Under the pieces are notes generated by a model. The model did no database searches. It was not told the DNA's origin and saw nothing but the letters and a program-made list of their open reading frames with translations. Below are positions 8,743 through 15,549 of a DNA stretch of 41,448 bases, piece by piece. Location: positions 1 through 41,448 of IMG/VR virus record IMGVR_UViG_3300032307_000519. One strand, 5' to 3'. The position numbers were made by a program, and so were the translations under genes. How positions within the stretch are numbered: position 1 is the first letter of the stretch; each line of letters begins with the position of its first letter. Source of the DNA: a virus.

Positions 8743-9833
8743 CTTAAAGAATAAAGTTTTGAAACTCTCTTTAACATATTATTAGCCGTGAATTTAAACT
8801 TTCTTTCAAAGTATTCAAAAAACTTCTTTGGGTCTTTTCTAACCGCCAATGGTATTGCGTCAATCTTAGACGGACTAACACCATTCGCAACCGTATGTTC
8901 CACAATCTTTTCCAAAATATCATTCCATTCAAAAATCCATTCATAAGCCTTCTCAACCGCCACCTCTTTAAATATCATATCTTGGAGGCTATTAATCTTT
9001 TTTAATGATTCAAATAAATCATCCGCTGAGAAATCTCTTAATTCTTTAATCTCTTTAAAAACCGATGTACCCCTTAAAGCTTCAATGAAATCTTCATAAC
9101 TATCAATCTTAGTCCTTCTTAAAATATGTGACACCTGTGGAATACGAGCGTCTTGCTCAAAGTTCAAACTCAAATAAATCAAATGTAAAAAATTATTCCA
9201 TTCAGGTAAGAACTGACTTTTAATAGCATTAACCAATACATTTGTTGCCTGACCCTTACCAAATCCTACCTGACCCTTATTAGTATATCTCTTATACAAC
9301 TGATAAGCATGTAATAACTCATGTGAAATAACTGACTCCAACGTTGGAGATAACAATTCCAAATTATCCCACGTTTCCTCATCCATTCTAATATGGAATT
9401 CAAACATACTAATATCAAACACATCACCACTCTTAAAGTCAGCAGCATCAAAACTATGTGACGCATCAACATTAAGATTACTTTTATAAACCGCCTGTAA
9501 AACACCCTCTTCAAAGATTTCAAACTTAATATCAATAGGATTTTTATACATCGGAAACTTACCCCACTCCTGTTCATCAAAGCTTTGAGTTTCCTTAACC
9601 ATGTTCCAAGATTTATCACCGTCAATTTCAATCTCACCCCTACGCATAACACTTTCACCAATGGTTTTAACATCAATCTCAACCTCGTCTAAAGGTTCGT
9701 TGGATGATTTGAAAGAATAGAGCAGTTTTTTAACGACCTCAGCGAATACCGAAGTCATCATTTCAATATCAGATGGAACACCTACCGCCTCACGAAGTAG
9801 GTTTCTTATTTTCAGTTTGTTTGATACGGACAT
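8739..9833 (-). CDS. HELLH zinc-metallopeptidase-like protein
   Basis: 364 residues. The motif VISHELLHAYQLYKR, near residue 168, is a HExxH helix. The surrounding beta-rich N-terminal half and helical C-terminal half match the gene at 28187-29230 in size and motif position, so the two are probably paralogues. Start taken at the ATG giving MSVSNKLKIRNLLREA; a TTG three codons upstream is also in frame. The last third is helical and basic. A structural or maturation protease role would fit a phage, but only the zinc motif supports peptidase activity. Confidence 0.62.
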   Translation of the reverse strand: MSVSNKLKIRNLLREAVGVPSDIEMMTSVFAEVVKKLLYSFKSSNEPLDEVEIDVKTIGESVMRRGEIEIDGDKSWNMVKETQSFDEQEWGKFPMYKNPIDIKFEIFEEGVLQAVYKSNLNVDASHSFDAADFKSGDVFDISMFEFHIRMDEETWDNLELLSPTLESVISHELLHAYQLYKRYTNKGQVGFGKGQATNVLVNAIKSQFLPEWNNFLHLIYLSLNFEQDARIPQVSHILRRTKIDSYEDFIEALRGTSVFKEIKELRDFSADDLFESLKKINSLQDMIFKEVAVEKAYEWIFEWNDILEKIVEHTVANGVSPSKIDAIPLAVRKDPKKFFEYFERKFKFTANNMLKRVSKLYSLR

Positions 9834-9936
9834 TTTTCTCAAATAATTCTTTATTCCTTTCGTATAAAGATAAGTCAGTAGAAAACATCAGTTTCTTAAT
9901 CTGTTCCTCTGTAAAACCTTCAAATGGATTTTTCAT
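9790..9936 (-). CDS. Small hypothetical protein (48 aa)
   Basis: Starts MKNPFEGFTEEQIKKLMF and ends with a polar NKKPTS tail; highly charged, helical, no family recognised. A longer reading frame would run back into the tRNA-Leu gene, so the ATG at 9936 is preferred. Its 3' end overlaps the start of the HELLH gene by 44 bases in another frame. The FTEEQ segment echoes the ITEEQ tag of other proteins here. Confidence 0.5.
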   Translation of the reverse strand: MKNPFEGFTEEQIKKLMFSTDLSLYERNKELFEKNVRIKQTENKKPTS

Positions 9937-9969
9937 AATACGAATATAATGATAAATATTAATAAAACC

Positions 9970-10000
9970 AAAAAACCCCCTAAATAAATTAGAGGGTTTG
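9970..10000 (-). terminator. Intrinsic terminator after tRNA-Leu
   Basis: Minus-strand hairpin of AAACCCTCTAA with TTTAGGGGGTTT around a short AT loop, followed by a T-run. It lies just 3' of tRNA-Leu(TAA), so it ends the two-tRNA transcript. Confidence 0.75.
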
Positions 10001-10005
10001 TTTAG

Positions 10006-10089
10006 TAGTCGGAGCGGGAATCGAACCCGCACGGACGTTAGTCCACAGCATTTTAAGTGCTGCGTGTCTACCTGTTCCACCATCCAACC
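10006..10089 (-). tRNA. tRNA-Leu (anticodon TAA)
   Basis: Acceptor GGTTGGA/TCCGACT with discriminator A, anticodon loop CTTAAAA, long variable arm closed by GGAC/GTCC, T-arm GCGGG-TTCGATT-CCCGC. The class II variable arm confirms Leu. No encoded CCA. Confidence 0.93.
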
Positions 10090-10095
10090 AACAAG

Positions 10096-10169
10096 TGCGC
10101 CCTACAGGACTCGAACCTATGACCTTCTCGTTATGAGCGAGCTTCTCTAACCAACTGAGATAAGGGCGC
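10096..10169 (-). tRNA. tRNA-Met (anticodon CAT)
   Basis: Acceptor GCGCCCT/AGGGCGC, discriminator A, loop CTCATAA. A standard class I body with elongator-like features. A CAT anticodon could also be tRNA-Ile modified to lysidine; sequence alone does not decide. Confidence 0.88.
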
Positions 10170-10170
10170 T

Positions 10171-10509
10171 TTACTTCCAAAACAACTGAACCATCAGTAT
10201 CAAAAAACTCAAACCTAAACACACCCCCGTTTTAACCGTTATAGGTTCACCAAACAATGTAATAGATAAGATTGTAAACATAATTGTTCCCAACACAAAT
10301 CCTATCAACCTTGATGGCCACAACTGTCCGTTGAAGTGTTCAACCATCAAACCAACTGATGTCATAAACAAAATTGAAATCGGAATACCCATTAGTACGA
10401 CCAACCATTGGTTGTTTTTCATCCAATCATACTTCCATCTTCCTTGTAGTTGTAAGAAGGTTAGTACTTGAGCGAGTAACCCCACTAACATTCCTAAAAT
10501 CAATTTCAT
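10171..10509 (-). CDS. Four-helix membrane protein, DMT/SMR-like
   Basis: 112 residues with four hydrophobic helices. The last begins after the motif LFGEPITVKTG, which resembles the FxEPIT turn between the last helices of drug/metabolite transporter and small multidrug-resistance proteins. Its partner and substrate are unknown. Start is the ATG at 10509; it lies only 3 bases after a promoter -7 element, so the mRNA would be essentially leaderless. The stop codon abuts the 5' end of tRNA-Met. Confidence 0.65.
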   Translation of the reverse strand: MKLILGMLVGLLAQVLTFLQLQGRWKYDWMKNNQWLVVLMGIPISILFMTSVGLMVEHFNGQLWPSRLIGFVLGTIMFTILSITLFGEPITVKTGVCLGLSFLILMVQLFWK

Positions 10510-10512
10510 TAA

Positions 10513-10543
10513 CAAATATAAGATAAAACTTTTAAATAATCAA
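10513..10543 (-). promoter_or_regulatory. Bacteroidota-type promoter, leaderless
   Basis: On the minus strand TTG, 20 bases, TATATTTG, then TTA and the ATG of the membrane-protein gene. This matches the -33 TTG / -7 TAnnTTTG pattern of the primary sigma factor of Bacteroidota. Confidence 0.75.
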
Positions 10544-10544
10544 A

Positions 10545-11099
10545 TTATCTTGGTTGTCTAAATGAAAGATTATACTCATCTAAATCAACGGAACCTCTAA
10601 GTTCATCTTGTAACTCATTTTTAAAATCTCTCCAATCGTCAAATTGTTCCTTTGTTAAATTAGTAAATACGATTCTTAGTTCAGGATTGTTGTCTCTATC
10701 CCAATTAAATTCTGTATTGGGATAGTTTGTTCTCTTAATTGCGTCTTCAATCTTATCATTGATATCTGATAAGTAATCATAATTAATGAACTCATCATAA
10801 ACTTTATAATATTCTTTTGGTAATCCTGTTGAATTAAAAAACTCATTAAATACACCTTCAAACTTTCTTGACCAATCATATGTAAACCTTGGGATTCCAG
10901 TTATTTTTTTTGTTGAGGGTCTAAAAAACTTGGTGTATTCTTCATCATATTGTCCACTGTTTTTATCAGTCTTGGCAACATCAGTATAAACCTTCAATGC
11001 TCGTTTATTATCCAAATCAACAAACTCATATTTAACATCTTTTGGGATGTTCATTTTAGTTTTTAAAAAACTACTCAATATTTGTTCTTTCTTTGTCAT
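10545..11099 (-). CDS. Hypothetical protein (184 aa)
   Basis: Start taken at MTKKEQILSSFLK (ATG 11099); upstream in-frame codons lie within a terminator-like region. The protein is soluble, mixed charge, with Trp/Tyr-rich helices (FTYDWSRKFEGV, then YPNTEFNWDRDN). No family recognised. A TATATTTG element lies upstream but I see no TTG at the right spacing. Confidence 0.6.
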   Translation of the reverse strand: MTKKEQILSSFLKTKMNIPKDVKYEFVDLDNKRALKVYTDVAKTDKNSGQYDEEYTKFFRPSTKKITGIPRFTYDWSRKFEGVFNEFFNSTGLPKEYYKVYDEFINYDYLSDINDKIEDAIKRTNYPNTEFNWDRDNNPELRIVFTNLTKEQFDDWRDFKNELQDELRGSVDLDEYNLSFRQPR

Positions 11100-11124
11100 A
11101 TAATTTATAAATACAAATATAAAC

Positions 11125-11153
11125 AAAAAACCCCATCATTTACGACAGGGTTT
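11125..11153 (-). terminator. Intrinsic terminator of the coiled-coil gene
   Basis: Minus strand AAACCC...GGGTTT hairpin with loop TGTCGTAAATGATG followed by TTTTTTG; 32 bases beyond the stop at 11185. Confidence 0.7.
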
Positions 11154-11184
11154 AATAGTTTTTATACAAAAATGTTTTACCAAT

Positions 11185-11805
11185 TTAAGGTATTAACGAT
11201 GGTGCTAACGGAACAAGAGCTGGGGCAAAAGTGAAAAATGAAAATACAGCAATTATGTCAAGTAGGAGTATTAATAAACCTCTTTTAGCCTTTCTTTTTT
11301 CCTCAGGTGTTAACACTCTTCCAGTTTGTTTTAATTCTTCACCTTTTTGTTTAAGTGCTTCAAATTTTTTATTTAATTCCTCAGCCTTTTCAATCTGACG
11401 TTTAACCTTAACATCTTCAATTTTATTACCAAGTTTAGTTTTAGTTTGTTCAATTTTTTCATTAATTGAATTGATGATGTTTTCAGCAGTGTCTACCGCA
11501 TTTTCGGCAAACGTACTAATATCTTCTTTTTCATTATCAATAAATTCTTTAACTTTATCAATAAATTGCGCAATATTTTCTTTTTTATCGTCAACAATAG
11601 TTCTAAGGTTTTGACCTCTAGTTGCCATAATTTCTTTACGCTTAATGTCTATTTGATTTTTTAAATCTTGATTCTGTGATTTAAGTTCATCGCTTGACAT
11701 ATCAGTTGGCTCTGTAACTTGTTCTGAAATAACCATACCTTTTTTATAACCAAAAAGATATTTCATTTGTGATATTTCTTCAGATAACAATTCTTTATTT
11801 TTCAT
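11185..11805 (-). CDS. Coiled-coil membrane-anchored protein with LLSEE N-terminal tag
   Basis: 206 residues. The N-terminus MKNKELLSEEISQMKYLFGY shares the (I/L)-x-E tag pattern. Residues about 45-165 are a long amphipathic helix rich in Glu, Lys and Ile (typical coiled coil, apolipoprotein-like heptads). Residues about 172-200 are hydrophobic (LLILLLDIIAVFSFFTF), ending in Pro-rich SLIP. A tail-anchored coiled coil suggests a scaffold or membrane-associated structural role; this is inference. Confidence 0.62.
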   Translation of the reverse strand: MKNKELLSEEISQMKYLFGYKKGMVISEQVTEPTDMSSDELKSQNQDLKNQIDIKRKEIMATRGQNLRTIVDDKKENIAQFIDKVKEFIDNEKEDISTFAENAVDTAENIINSINEKIEQTKTKLGNKIEDVKVKRQIEKAEELNKKFEALKQKGEELKQTGRVLTPEEKRKAKRGLLILLLDIIAVFSFFTFAPALVPLAPSLIP

Positions 11806-11840
11806 AGTTTTTAATTTTATTAATAAATATATCGAAAAAT

Positions 11841-11869
11841 AAAAAAACCCCTCACATCGGAGGGGTTAA
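11841..11869 (-). terminator. Intrinsic terminator of the zinc-ribbon gene
   Basis: Perfect stem AACCCCTC/GAGGGGTT with loop CGATGT, followed by TTTTTTTATTTTT on the minus strand. The left copy of a 19-bp inverted repeat abuts it. Confidence 0.85.
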
Positions 11870-11884
11870 TGAAACCTTGTTGAT
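11866..11884. repeat. Left copy of 19-bp inverted repeat flanking the zinc-ribbon gene
   Basis: TTAATGAAACCTTGTTGAT on the plus strand. The exact reverse complement is at 13007-13025, upstream of the same gene. In the minus transcript the two would pair, linking the 5' leader to the 3' end. Confidence 0.85.
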
Positions 11885-11890
11885 ATTTTT

Positions 11891-12916
11891 TTAGTCAATG
11901 ACAATAGCTCTCAACGAGTCGGATGTCAATGAATCTGATTTTATGTAAATTAGTTTATTTTCATTTCTCTTTAGGAAATTATCTAAAGTGTCATTATATG
12001 TTAACATAAAATAATGTTTACCATCAATACTTACTTTAGTGTCCATAGTATAATGAATTTCAGTTTTGGTTCTAACCATTTGTTTTCCACATTGAGGACA
12101 GAATTTCCAAGATGATTTTTTTATCTTGGTTCCACAATTTGAACAATGTGTAATATTCACTTCGGTTGCGGTCAATGGTTTTTCCGATAAAGGTAATATT
12201 TTCCATGTTGAATAGTTTGATGGGAATGAATTAAAATTCATATCAACTGATTCAAACTCTTGTTTTGAGTCTGAACCTTTCTCAATTCTACCAGTCTCTT
12301 TGAACCTGTCAGTTTGTAATGATTTTTTTAAGTTTTGTGAACTGTTCGTATTATACGAATCGTTGGTATAAAAAGCATTTGAGTCACCTGCGAAAGTATT
12401 ACTGTTAGATGTTAAATTAACGTTTGTGTTATAATACTTAGCGTTTTGACCCCAATTTATACTATACGTACCTGTGGTTATAGTGTTTATATCACCATGC
12501 CATTTATCATTAGTCCAAGTACTATTAGCACCACCCGCCAACGTCATAATTGGGTTAGTCAAATAAACATTCTCATCATAGAATTCAACGACAACCTCAC
12601 CATTGTTTTGGATGGCTTCTTGGACTTCCTTTGATGATGAGTTAACCTCATACACCTCAAATTTGAACTTCCTTGCTTCGTTCAAATATCTTTCCAAGAA
12701 TACTCTTTGGCCAGGTTTGATAATAATACCACCACCTGATAGGTAATTCCCATTGATTTTTATTTTTGCTAAAACTGAAATTGATTTTGGGTTGAAGATT
12801 TCTACCTCAAATTCTTCCCCGTTGTTAAGATAAACGTTTGAGCCGTTTTGTTTTAATCTTTGTTTCCCTGTCGTAATATAAGCGGACGGAAACTTCTTGA
12901 GTTTTGTGTAATACAT
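11891..12916 (-). CDS. Zinc-ribbon protein of unknown function
   Basis: 341 residues, not secreted. The first two thirds are beta-rich with Asn/Ser/Thr-rich loops and a run of NTNVNLTSNSNTFAGDSN-type repeats. Near residue 256 there is a two-knuckle zinc ribbon, HCSNCGTKIKKSSWKFCPQCGK. A beta domain ends the protein. The ribbon resembles zinc_ribbon_2 tails of otherwise diverse membrane and regulatory proteins. The beta-rich body suggests a structural protein. Its 5' leader folds into a three-way junction (12953-13002) and the gene is flanked by a 19-bp inverted repeat. Function unknown. Confidence 0.6.
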   Translation of the reverse strand: MYYTKLKKFPSAYITTGKQRLKQNGSNVYLNNGEEFEVEIFNPKSISVLAKIKINGNYLSGGGIIIKPGQRVFLERYLNEARKFKFEVYEVNSSSKEVQEAIQNNGEVVVEFYDENVYLTNPIMTLAGGANSTWTNDKWHGDINTITTGTYSINWGQNAKYYNTNVNLTSNSNTFAGDSNAFYTNDSYNTNSSQNLKKSLQTDRFKETGRIEKGSDSKQEFESVDMNFNSFPSNYSTWKILPLSEKPLTATEVNITHCSNCGTKIKKSSWKFCPQCGKQMVRTKTEIHYTMDTKVSIDGKHYFMLTYNDTLDNFLKRNENKLIYIKSDSLTSDSLRAIVID

Positions 12917-12952
12917 TTTTTTTCCTTATTTTATTTTTTATGTTTATTGAAC

Positions 12953-13002
12953 CCCACTTTGTTGGTATTTCTCCAACTCAACTGTCTCACAGGACAGGTG
13001 GG
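12953..13002 (-). promoter_or_regulatory. Three-way-junction 5' leader structure
   Basis: Three helices with intact pairing: CCCAC (12953-12957) with GTGGG (12998-13002), GTTGG (12961-12965) with CCAAC (12973-12977), and CTGTC (12982-12986) with GACAG (12993-12997). They form a compact junction just upstream of the zinc-ribbon start codon. Riboswitch, ribozyme or stability element are all possible; I did not find a hammerhead core. Confidence 0.5.
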
Positions 13003-13006
13003 CCTC

Positions 13007-13025
13007 ATCAACAAGGTTTCATTAA
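13007..13025. repeat. Right copy of 19-bp inverted repeat
   Basis: Exact reverse complement of 11866-11884, sited immediately upstream of the three-way-junction leader. Confidence 0.85.
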
Positions 13026-13056
13026 TAACTATAAGGTAATTTGTTTTTTTGTAAAT

Positions 13057-13086
13057 AAAAAACCCCACCTTGTGAGTGGGGGTTTA
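13057..13086 (-). terminator. Intrinsic terminator of the Met-Glu-Tyr tRNA transcript
   Basis: Minus-strand stem AACCCCCAC...GTGGGGTT followed by TTTTATTTAC. Confidence 0.85.
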
Positions 13087-13286
13087 ATTTTAACAAACCA
13101 TCTACGTTCACCGTAGTTGTAGATTTGACTGAACATAATTTACTGTTCACCTGTTGTGTGGCCACACAGAGCAGGGTCCATCACAGCTTACCTTGGGGCA
13201 TTTAAACTTCGGTTGTGGTAGCTACTCCACGGTGAAGCCAAGGTTTCTTTCAACGGTGCTAATCCGTCTTCTGTAAGGTTTGTTTG
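13057..13286 (-). ncRNA. Candidate structured RNA between tRNA-Tyr and a terminator
   Basis: A 200-base gap without a gene, downstream of tRNA-Tyr on the minus strand and ended by the hairpin at 13057-13086. It contains intact hairpins: CTAC...GTAG (13102-13116), TGAACA...TGTTCA (13130-13149), and the 14-base palindrome TGTGTGGCCACACA (13155-13168). Nothing in it matches an RNA family I know. Confidence 0.45.
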
Positions 13287-13368
13287 TTGTGGTGGACGGA
13301 CTCGAACCGCCAAGTCCATAGGAACCTGTTTTACAGACAGGCGAGCCAACCAATTGCTCAACACCACA
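13287..13368 (-). tRNA. tRNA-Tyr (anticodon GTA)
   Basis: Acceptor TGTGGTG/CACCACA, discriminator A, stem CCTGT/ACAGG with loop CTGTAAA, long class II variable arm, T-arm GGCGG-TTCGAGT-CCGTC. Second in a transcript Glu-Tyr after Met. Confidence 0.93.
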
Positions 13369-13374
13369 ATGTAG

Positions 13375-13446
13375 TAGTCGGTAGGGGATTCGAACCCCTA
13401 TGACAAGAATGAAAATCTTGTATCCTAACCCTTAGATGAACCGACC
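13375..13446 (-). tRNA. tRNA-Glu (anticodon TTC)
   Basis: Acceptor GGTCGGT/ACCGACT, stem CAAGA/TCTTG with loop TTTTCAT, T-arm AGGGG-TTCGAAT-CCCCT, discriminator A. Confidence 0.94.
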
Positions 13447-13450
13447 ATAG

Positions 13451-13525
13451 TTGCGGGGACAGGAATCGAACCTGTGTCGTTTGGCTTATGAGACCAAGCT
13501 GGTACCATCTCCAGTCCACCCCGCC
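13451..13525 (-). tRNA. tRNA-Met (anticodon CAT), initiator-like
   Basis: Stem TTGGT/GCCAA with loop CTCATAA; T-arm ACAGG-TTCGATT-CCTGT. Position 1 (G) faces A72 and does not pair, a hallmark of initiator tRNAs, but the three G-C pairs of the initiator anticodon stem are absent. The D-arm seems to have a bulged A. Initiator status is therefore tentative. Confidence 0.85.
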
Positions 13526-13570
13526 ATTTAATATTTCAATTTAACATTCAGTCGTTCCTGAATTGTTTTA

Positions 13571-13601
13571 CAAATGTAAGTAATAAATACTCTTGTGTCA
13601 A
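13571..13601 (-). promoter_or_regulatory. Promoter of the Met-Glu-Tyr tRNA array
   Basis: Minus strand TTGACAC, then TACATTTG with exactly 20 bases between TTG and the -7 box, followed by TAAAAC. A near-identical 30-base second copy lies directly upstream (13602-13631) but its -7 box is damaged (TACATTCT). Confidence 0.8.
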
Positions 13602-13631
13602 GAATGTAAGTAATAAATACTCTCGTGTCAA
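13572..13631. repeat. Tandem duplication of a promoter-sized unit (2 x 30 bases)
   Basis: AATGTAAGTAATAAATACTC followed by TTGTGTCAAG, then the same unit again with TCGTGTCAAA. The copies differ at few positions; only the gene-proximal copy keeps the TAnnTTTG box. Confidence 0.85.
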
Positions 13632-13639
13632 AAAAAATC

Positions 13640-14122
13640 TTAGTTAACTTCCCAAGAATACAAAATAACTCGTTTTTTCATCTTAGAATCTTCTGTGTTT
13701 CCAACAACAACTCCATCAATGATTGAAAAAGCGTGTCCACGAACAACAACAAGATATCTACCTTTTGGGAATTTCTTAATGAACGTTCCTGTGGTCATGT
13801 TACGTTTAACAATCTGACCTTTAACTTTAACATCATATTTCATATGTCCGTGTTGGTCACCCAAGTTGGAGAATGACTTACCATTAATCAAAACTCCTTT
13901 ACTAACCATACCACGCATACCACCAATGAAGTTTCTTGTTCCCTCACGATTTCCACGAAACCATTTTTTCGCAACGAACTTGTGTGCTTCATCGTAATGC
14001 ATTTCAAACGAAGATGCAATAGCTCTAACAACACAATCATTACTTTCACTTTGAGCGATTTTAGAATCACTGTATCCAATAATTGCGTCTTTTGTAGGTA
14101 TGTACTTTATTTCGTTATTCAT
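13640..14122 (-). CDS. Papain-like cysteine peptidase-fold phage protein
   Basis: 160 residues. The motif ESNDCVVRAIASSF puts Cys30 at the start of a helix, as in papain-like and C39-like domains often seen in phages (NDCxVRA). A late strand-turn GRYLVVVRGHAFSIIDG (about 121-137) offers the catalytic-type His followed by a DG turn. The region between is helical, with basic residues. Whether it is an active peptidase cannot be decided. The start codon is 4 bases after a -7 box, so the mRNA is predicted to be leaderless. Confidence 0.65.
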   Translation of the reverse strand: MNNEIKYIPTKDAIIGYSDSKIAQSESNDCVVRAIASSFEMHYDEAHKFVAKKWFRGNREGTRNFIGGMRGMVSKGVLINGKSFSNLGDQHGHMKYDVKVKGQIVKRNMTTGTFIKKFPKGRYLVVVRGHAFSIIDGVVVGNTEDSKMKKRVILYSWEVN

Positions 14123-14126
14123 ACCA

Positions 14127-14157
14127 CAAAGATAAGGTGAAATACTTTACCCCACAA
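14127..14157 (-). promoter_or_regulatory. Leaderless promoter of the papain-like gene
   Basis: Minus strand TTG, 20 bases, TATCTTTG, TGGT, ATG. Same geometry as at 14780, 21503, 30799 and 40786. Confidence 0.82.
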
Positions 14158-14196
14158 ATTTTTTTGTAGTGCGTTTTCTCATTACGCAATACCTAA

Positions 14197-14418
14197 CTAT
14201 TTTATTTTAACAGTTGATGTAATCTCTCCAGATAAATTAACACGAACATCTAAAGCGTGTAACGAATCAATAACTATATATCTTTCGCCGTCTATTCTAT
14301 ACACAACACCATTAGGGTACTTTGTTTGTATCATCTCCGTGTCTTGGGATATGGTGGTTTTATCTGAACAACCAGTTAAAAACATACCGATACCTAATAT
14401 CACAATTATTCTTTTCAT
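14197..14418 (-). CDS. Small lipoprotein (73 aa)
   Basis: Signal peptide with lipobox GMFLTGC; the mature part of about 56 residues is polar, with IDGERYIVIDS and VNLSGEITSTV beta strands. No family recognised. It follows the tRNA-like element at 14434-14538 on the same strand by 15 bases, so the two are probably on one transcript. Confidence 0.65.
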   Translation of the reverse strand: MKRIIVILGIGMFLTGCSDKTTISQDTEMIQTKYPNGVVYRIDGERYIVIDSLHALDVRVNLSGEITSTVKIK

Positions 14419-14433
14419 ATCTTTTATTTTTTG

Positions 14434-14538
14434 TACTCAGAGAAGGACTTGAACCTTCACGTCATTTCTGACTCGGGTAGGTTACCCTAGCGTCTATCCA
14501 TCGGACTAATGCATTAGCCTCGCTTCCGCCACCTGAGC
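14434..14538 (-). tRNA. tRNA-like element, Leu-type body with expanded D-loop and odd anticodon loop
   Basis: Acceptor GCTCAGG/TCTGAGT with discriminator A, T-arm GAAGG-TTCAAGT-CCTTC, and a class II variable hairpin GTCA-GAAA-TGAC. The start GGTGGCGGAA and the later TAGACGC are the two sides of a Leu-type D-arm, but about 23 extra bases lie inside the loop, including the palindrome CTAATGCATTAG. The anticodon hairpin GGG-TAACCTA-CCC has A where U33 is required; read literally the anticodon would be ACC. Either a decayed tRNA-Leu or a tRNA mimic. Confidence 0.6.
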
Positions 14539-14544
14539 TAATTT

Positions 14545-14775
14545 TTATTTTACAAATCGGTATGCCGCTTCTTTGAATAGGTTGGTTTGAGATAAGAACA
14601 AATGAGTTGACATATCTGTACCTCCTAAGATTTCACATACTTGTCCGGCTAGTTTTCTAACCCATCCATCTGTTCGGATAATTCCCAATGGCTCATCTTC
14701 TTTCATTTGTAAGATGGCTTCTCTTAACTGTTCATCAGTTAAGTTTGTGTAGAGTTCAGTTATTGCGTTTTTCAT
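14545..14775 (-). CDS. Hypothetical protein (76 aa)
   Basis: Soluble and mostly helical: LTDEQLREAILQMKEDE, then GIIRTDGWVRKLAGQV. Such short LTDEQLR proteins are frequent in phages of Bacteroidota, but no function is known to me. Leaderless promoter geometry upstream. Its stop lies 7 bases before the tRNA-like element. Confidence 0.6.
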   Translation of the reverse strand: MKNAITELYTNLTDEQLREAILQMKEDEPLGIIRTDGWVRKLAGQVCEILGGTDMSTHLFLSQTNLFKEAAYRFVK

Positions 14776-14779
14776 ACGA

Positions 14780-14810
14780 CAAATCTACAACATTCTTTTC
14801 AGTTACACAA
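14780..14810 (-). promoter_or_regulatory. Leaderless promoter
   Basis: Minus strand TTG, 20 bases, TAGATTTG, TCGT, ATG of the 76-residue gene. Confidence 0.8.
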
Positions 14811-14820
14811 ACTTTTTTTA

Positions 14821-15543
14821 TCAAATTGATAACACACTTTTCTTGTAGTAGTCATCAAACCCATCAAGCATTTCAGTGATTGTTTTGGTACCATCAGTTT
14901 TGATAACCTCGTCAATCAAACCAAACTCTTTTGCTTCATCTGAATTATACCATCTGTCACGTGCAGAGAACTCCAATACCTCATCAATAGTTTTTCCACA
15001 ATTCTCAGCCAACATCTTAAACAAGATATAGTTATACTTCTCAGCTTCCATTTGATTGATACGAGTGTCTTGGATGTTACCACTTGTTCCGTGACTGACT
15101 TGGTGGGTCATAACCTTTGAATACACAAGTGATGAACGTTTACCTTTGGTACCTGATGAAAGTAACACCGAACCCATAGATGCGCACATACCAATGTTTG
15201 TGGTAACAACATCTGATTTAATGTAGTTCATCAAATCCACAATACCAAGTCCACACAATACAGAACCACCAGGTGAGTTGATATATAAGGTAATATCTTT
15301 CTGTTCAACCGAATCCAAGAATAACATCTGAGCTTGAACAATATCGGACATACGTTGGTTCACCGCTCCTGATACCCACAAGATACGTTCCCTCATCAAT
15401 CGTGAGAAGATATCAATCTGTGTTGCTCTCATCTCTCTTTCCTCTAACACATAAGGTGTTAATGAGTTCTCAAACGCATCAAGGCTCGTTGATGAAATCC
15501 CTTCACTTAACGCAAACTTTCTAAATTCTTTTCCGTAATTCAT
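14821..15543 (-). CDS. clpP: ClpP-family serine protease
   Basis: 240 residues, slightly longer than usual host ClpP because of a 35-residue N-terminal extension. The catalytic triad is intact by position: Ser122 in GMCASMGS, His147 in VMTHQVS, Asp196 in SARDRWYN. The oxyanion/glycine loop INSPGGSV and the closing EAKEFGLIDEVI are present. ClpP forms a double-heptamer chamber and needs a Clp ATPase; none is in the window, so it may use host ClpX/ClpA or act in virion maturation, as ClpP-fold proteases do in some phages. The Ser motif has Cys where the family usually has Ala (GMAAS). It follows two small genes on the same strand. Confidence 0.93.
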   Translation of the reverse strand: MNYGKEFRKFALSEGISSTSLDAFENSLTPYVLEEREMRATQIDIFSRLMRERILWVSGAVNQRMSDIVQAQMLFLDSVEQKDITLYINSPGGSVLCGLGIVDLMNYIKSDVVTTNIGMCASMGSVLLSSGTKGKRSSLVYSKVMTHQVSHGTSGNIQDTRINQMEAEKYNYILFKMLAENCGKTIDEVLEFSARDRWYNSDEAKEFGLIDEVIKTDGTKTITEMLDGFDDYYKKSVLSI

Positions 15544-15549
15544 GTTATA

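Noticed and set aside
12950-13025. Hammerhead ribozyme in the three-way-junction leader
   Set aside because: The CUGAUGA and GAAA core segments are not in the required places around the helices.
13571-13631. CRISPR-like repeat
   Set aside because: Only two adjacent copies with no spacer; the units are promoter sequences. No CRISPR array is seen anywhere in the window.
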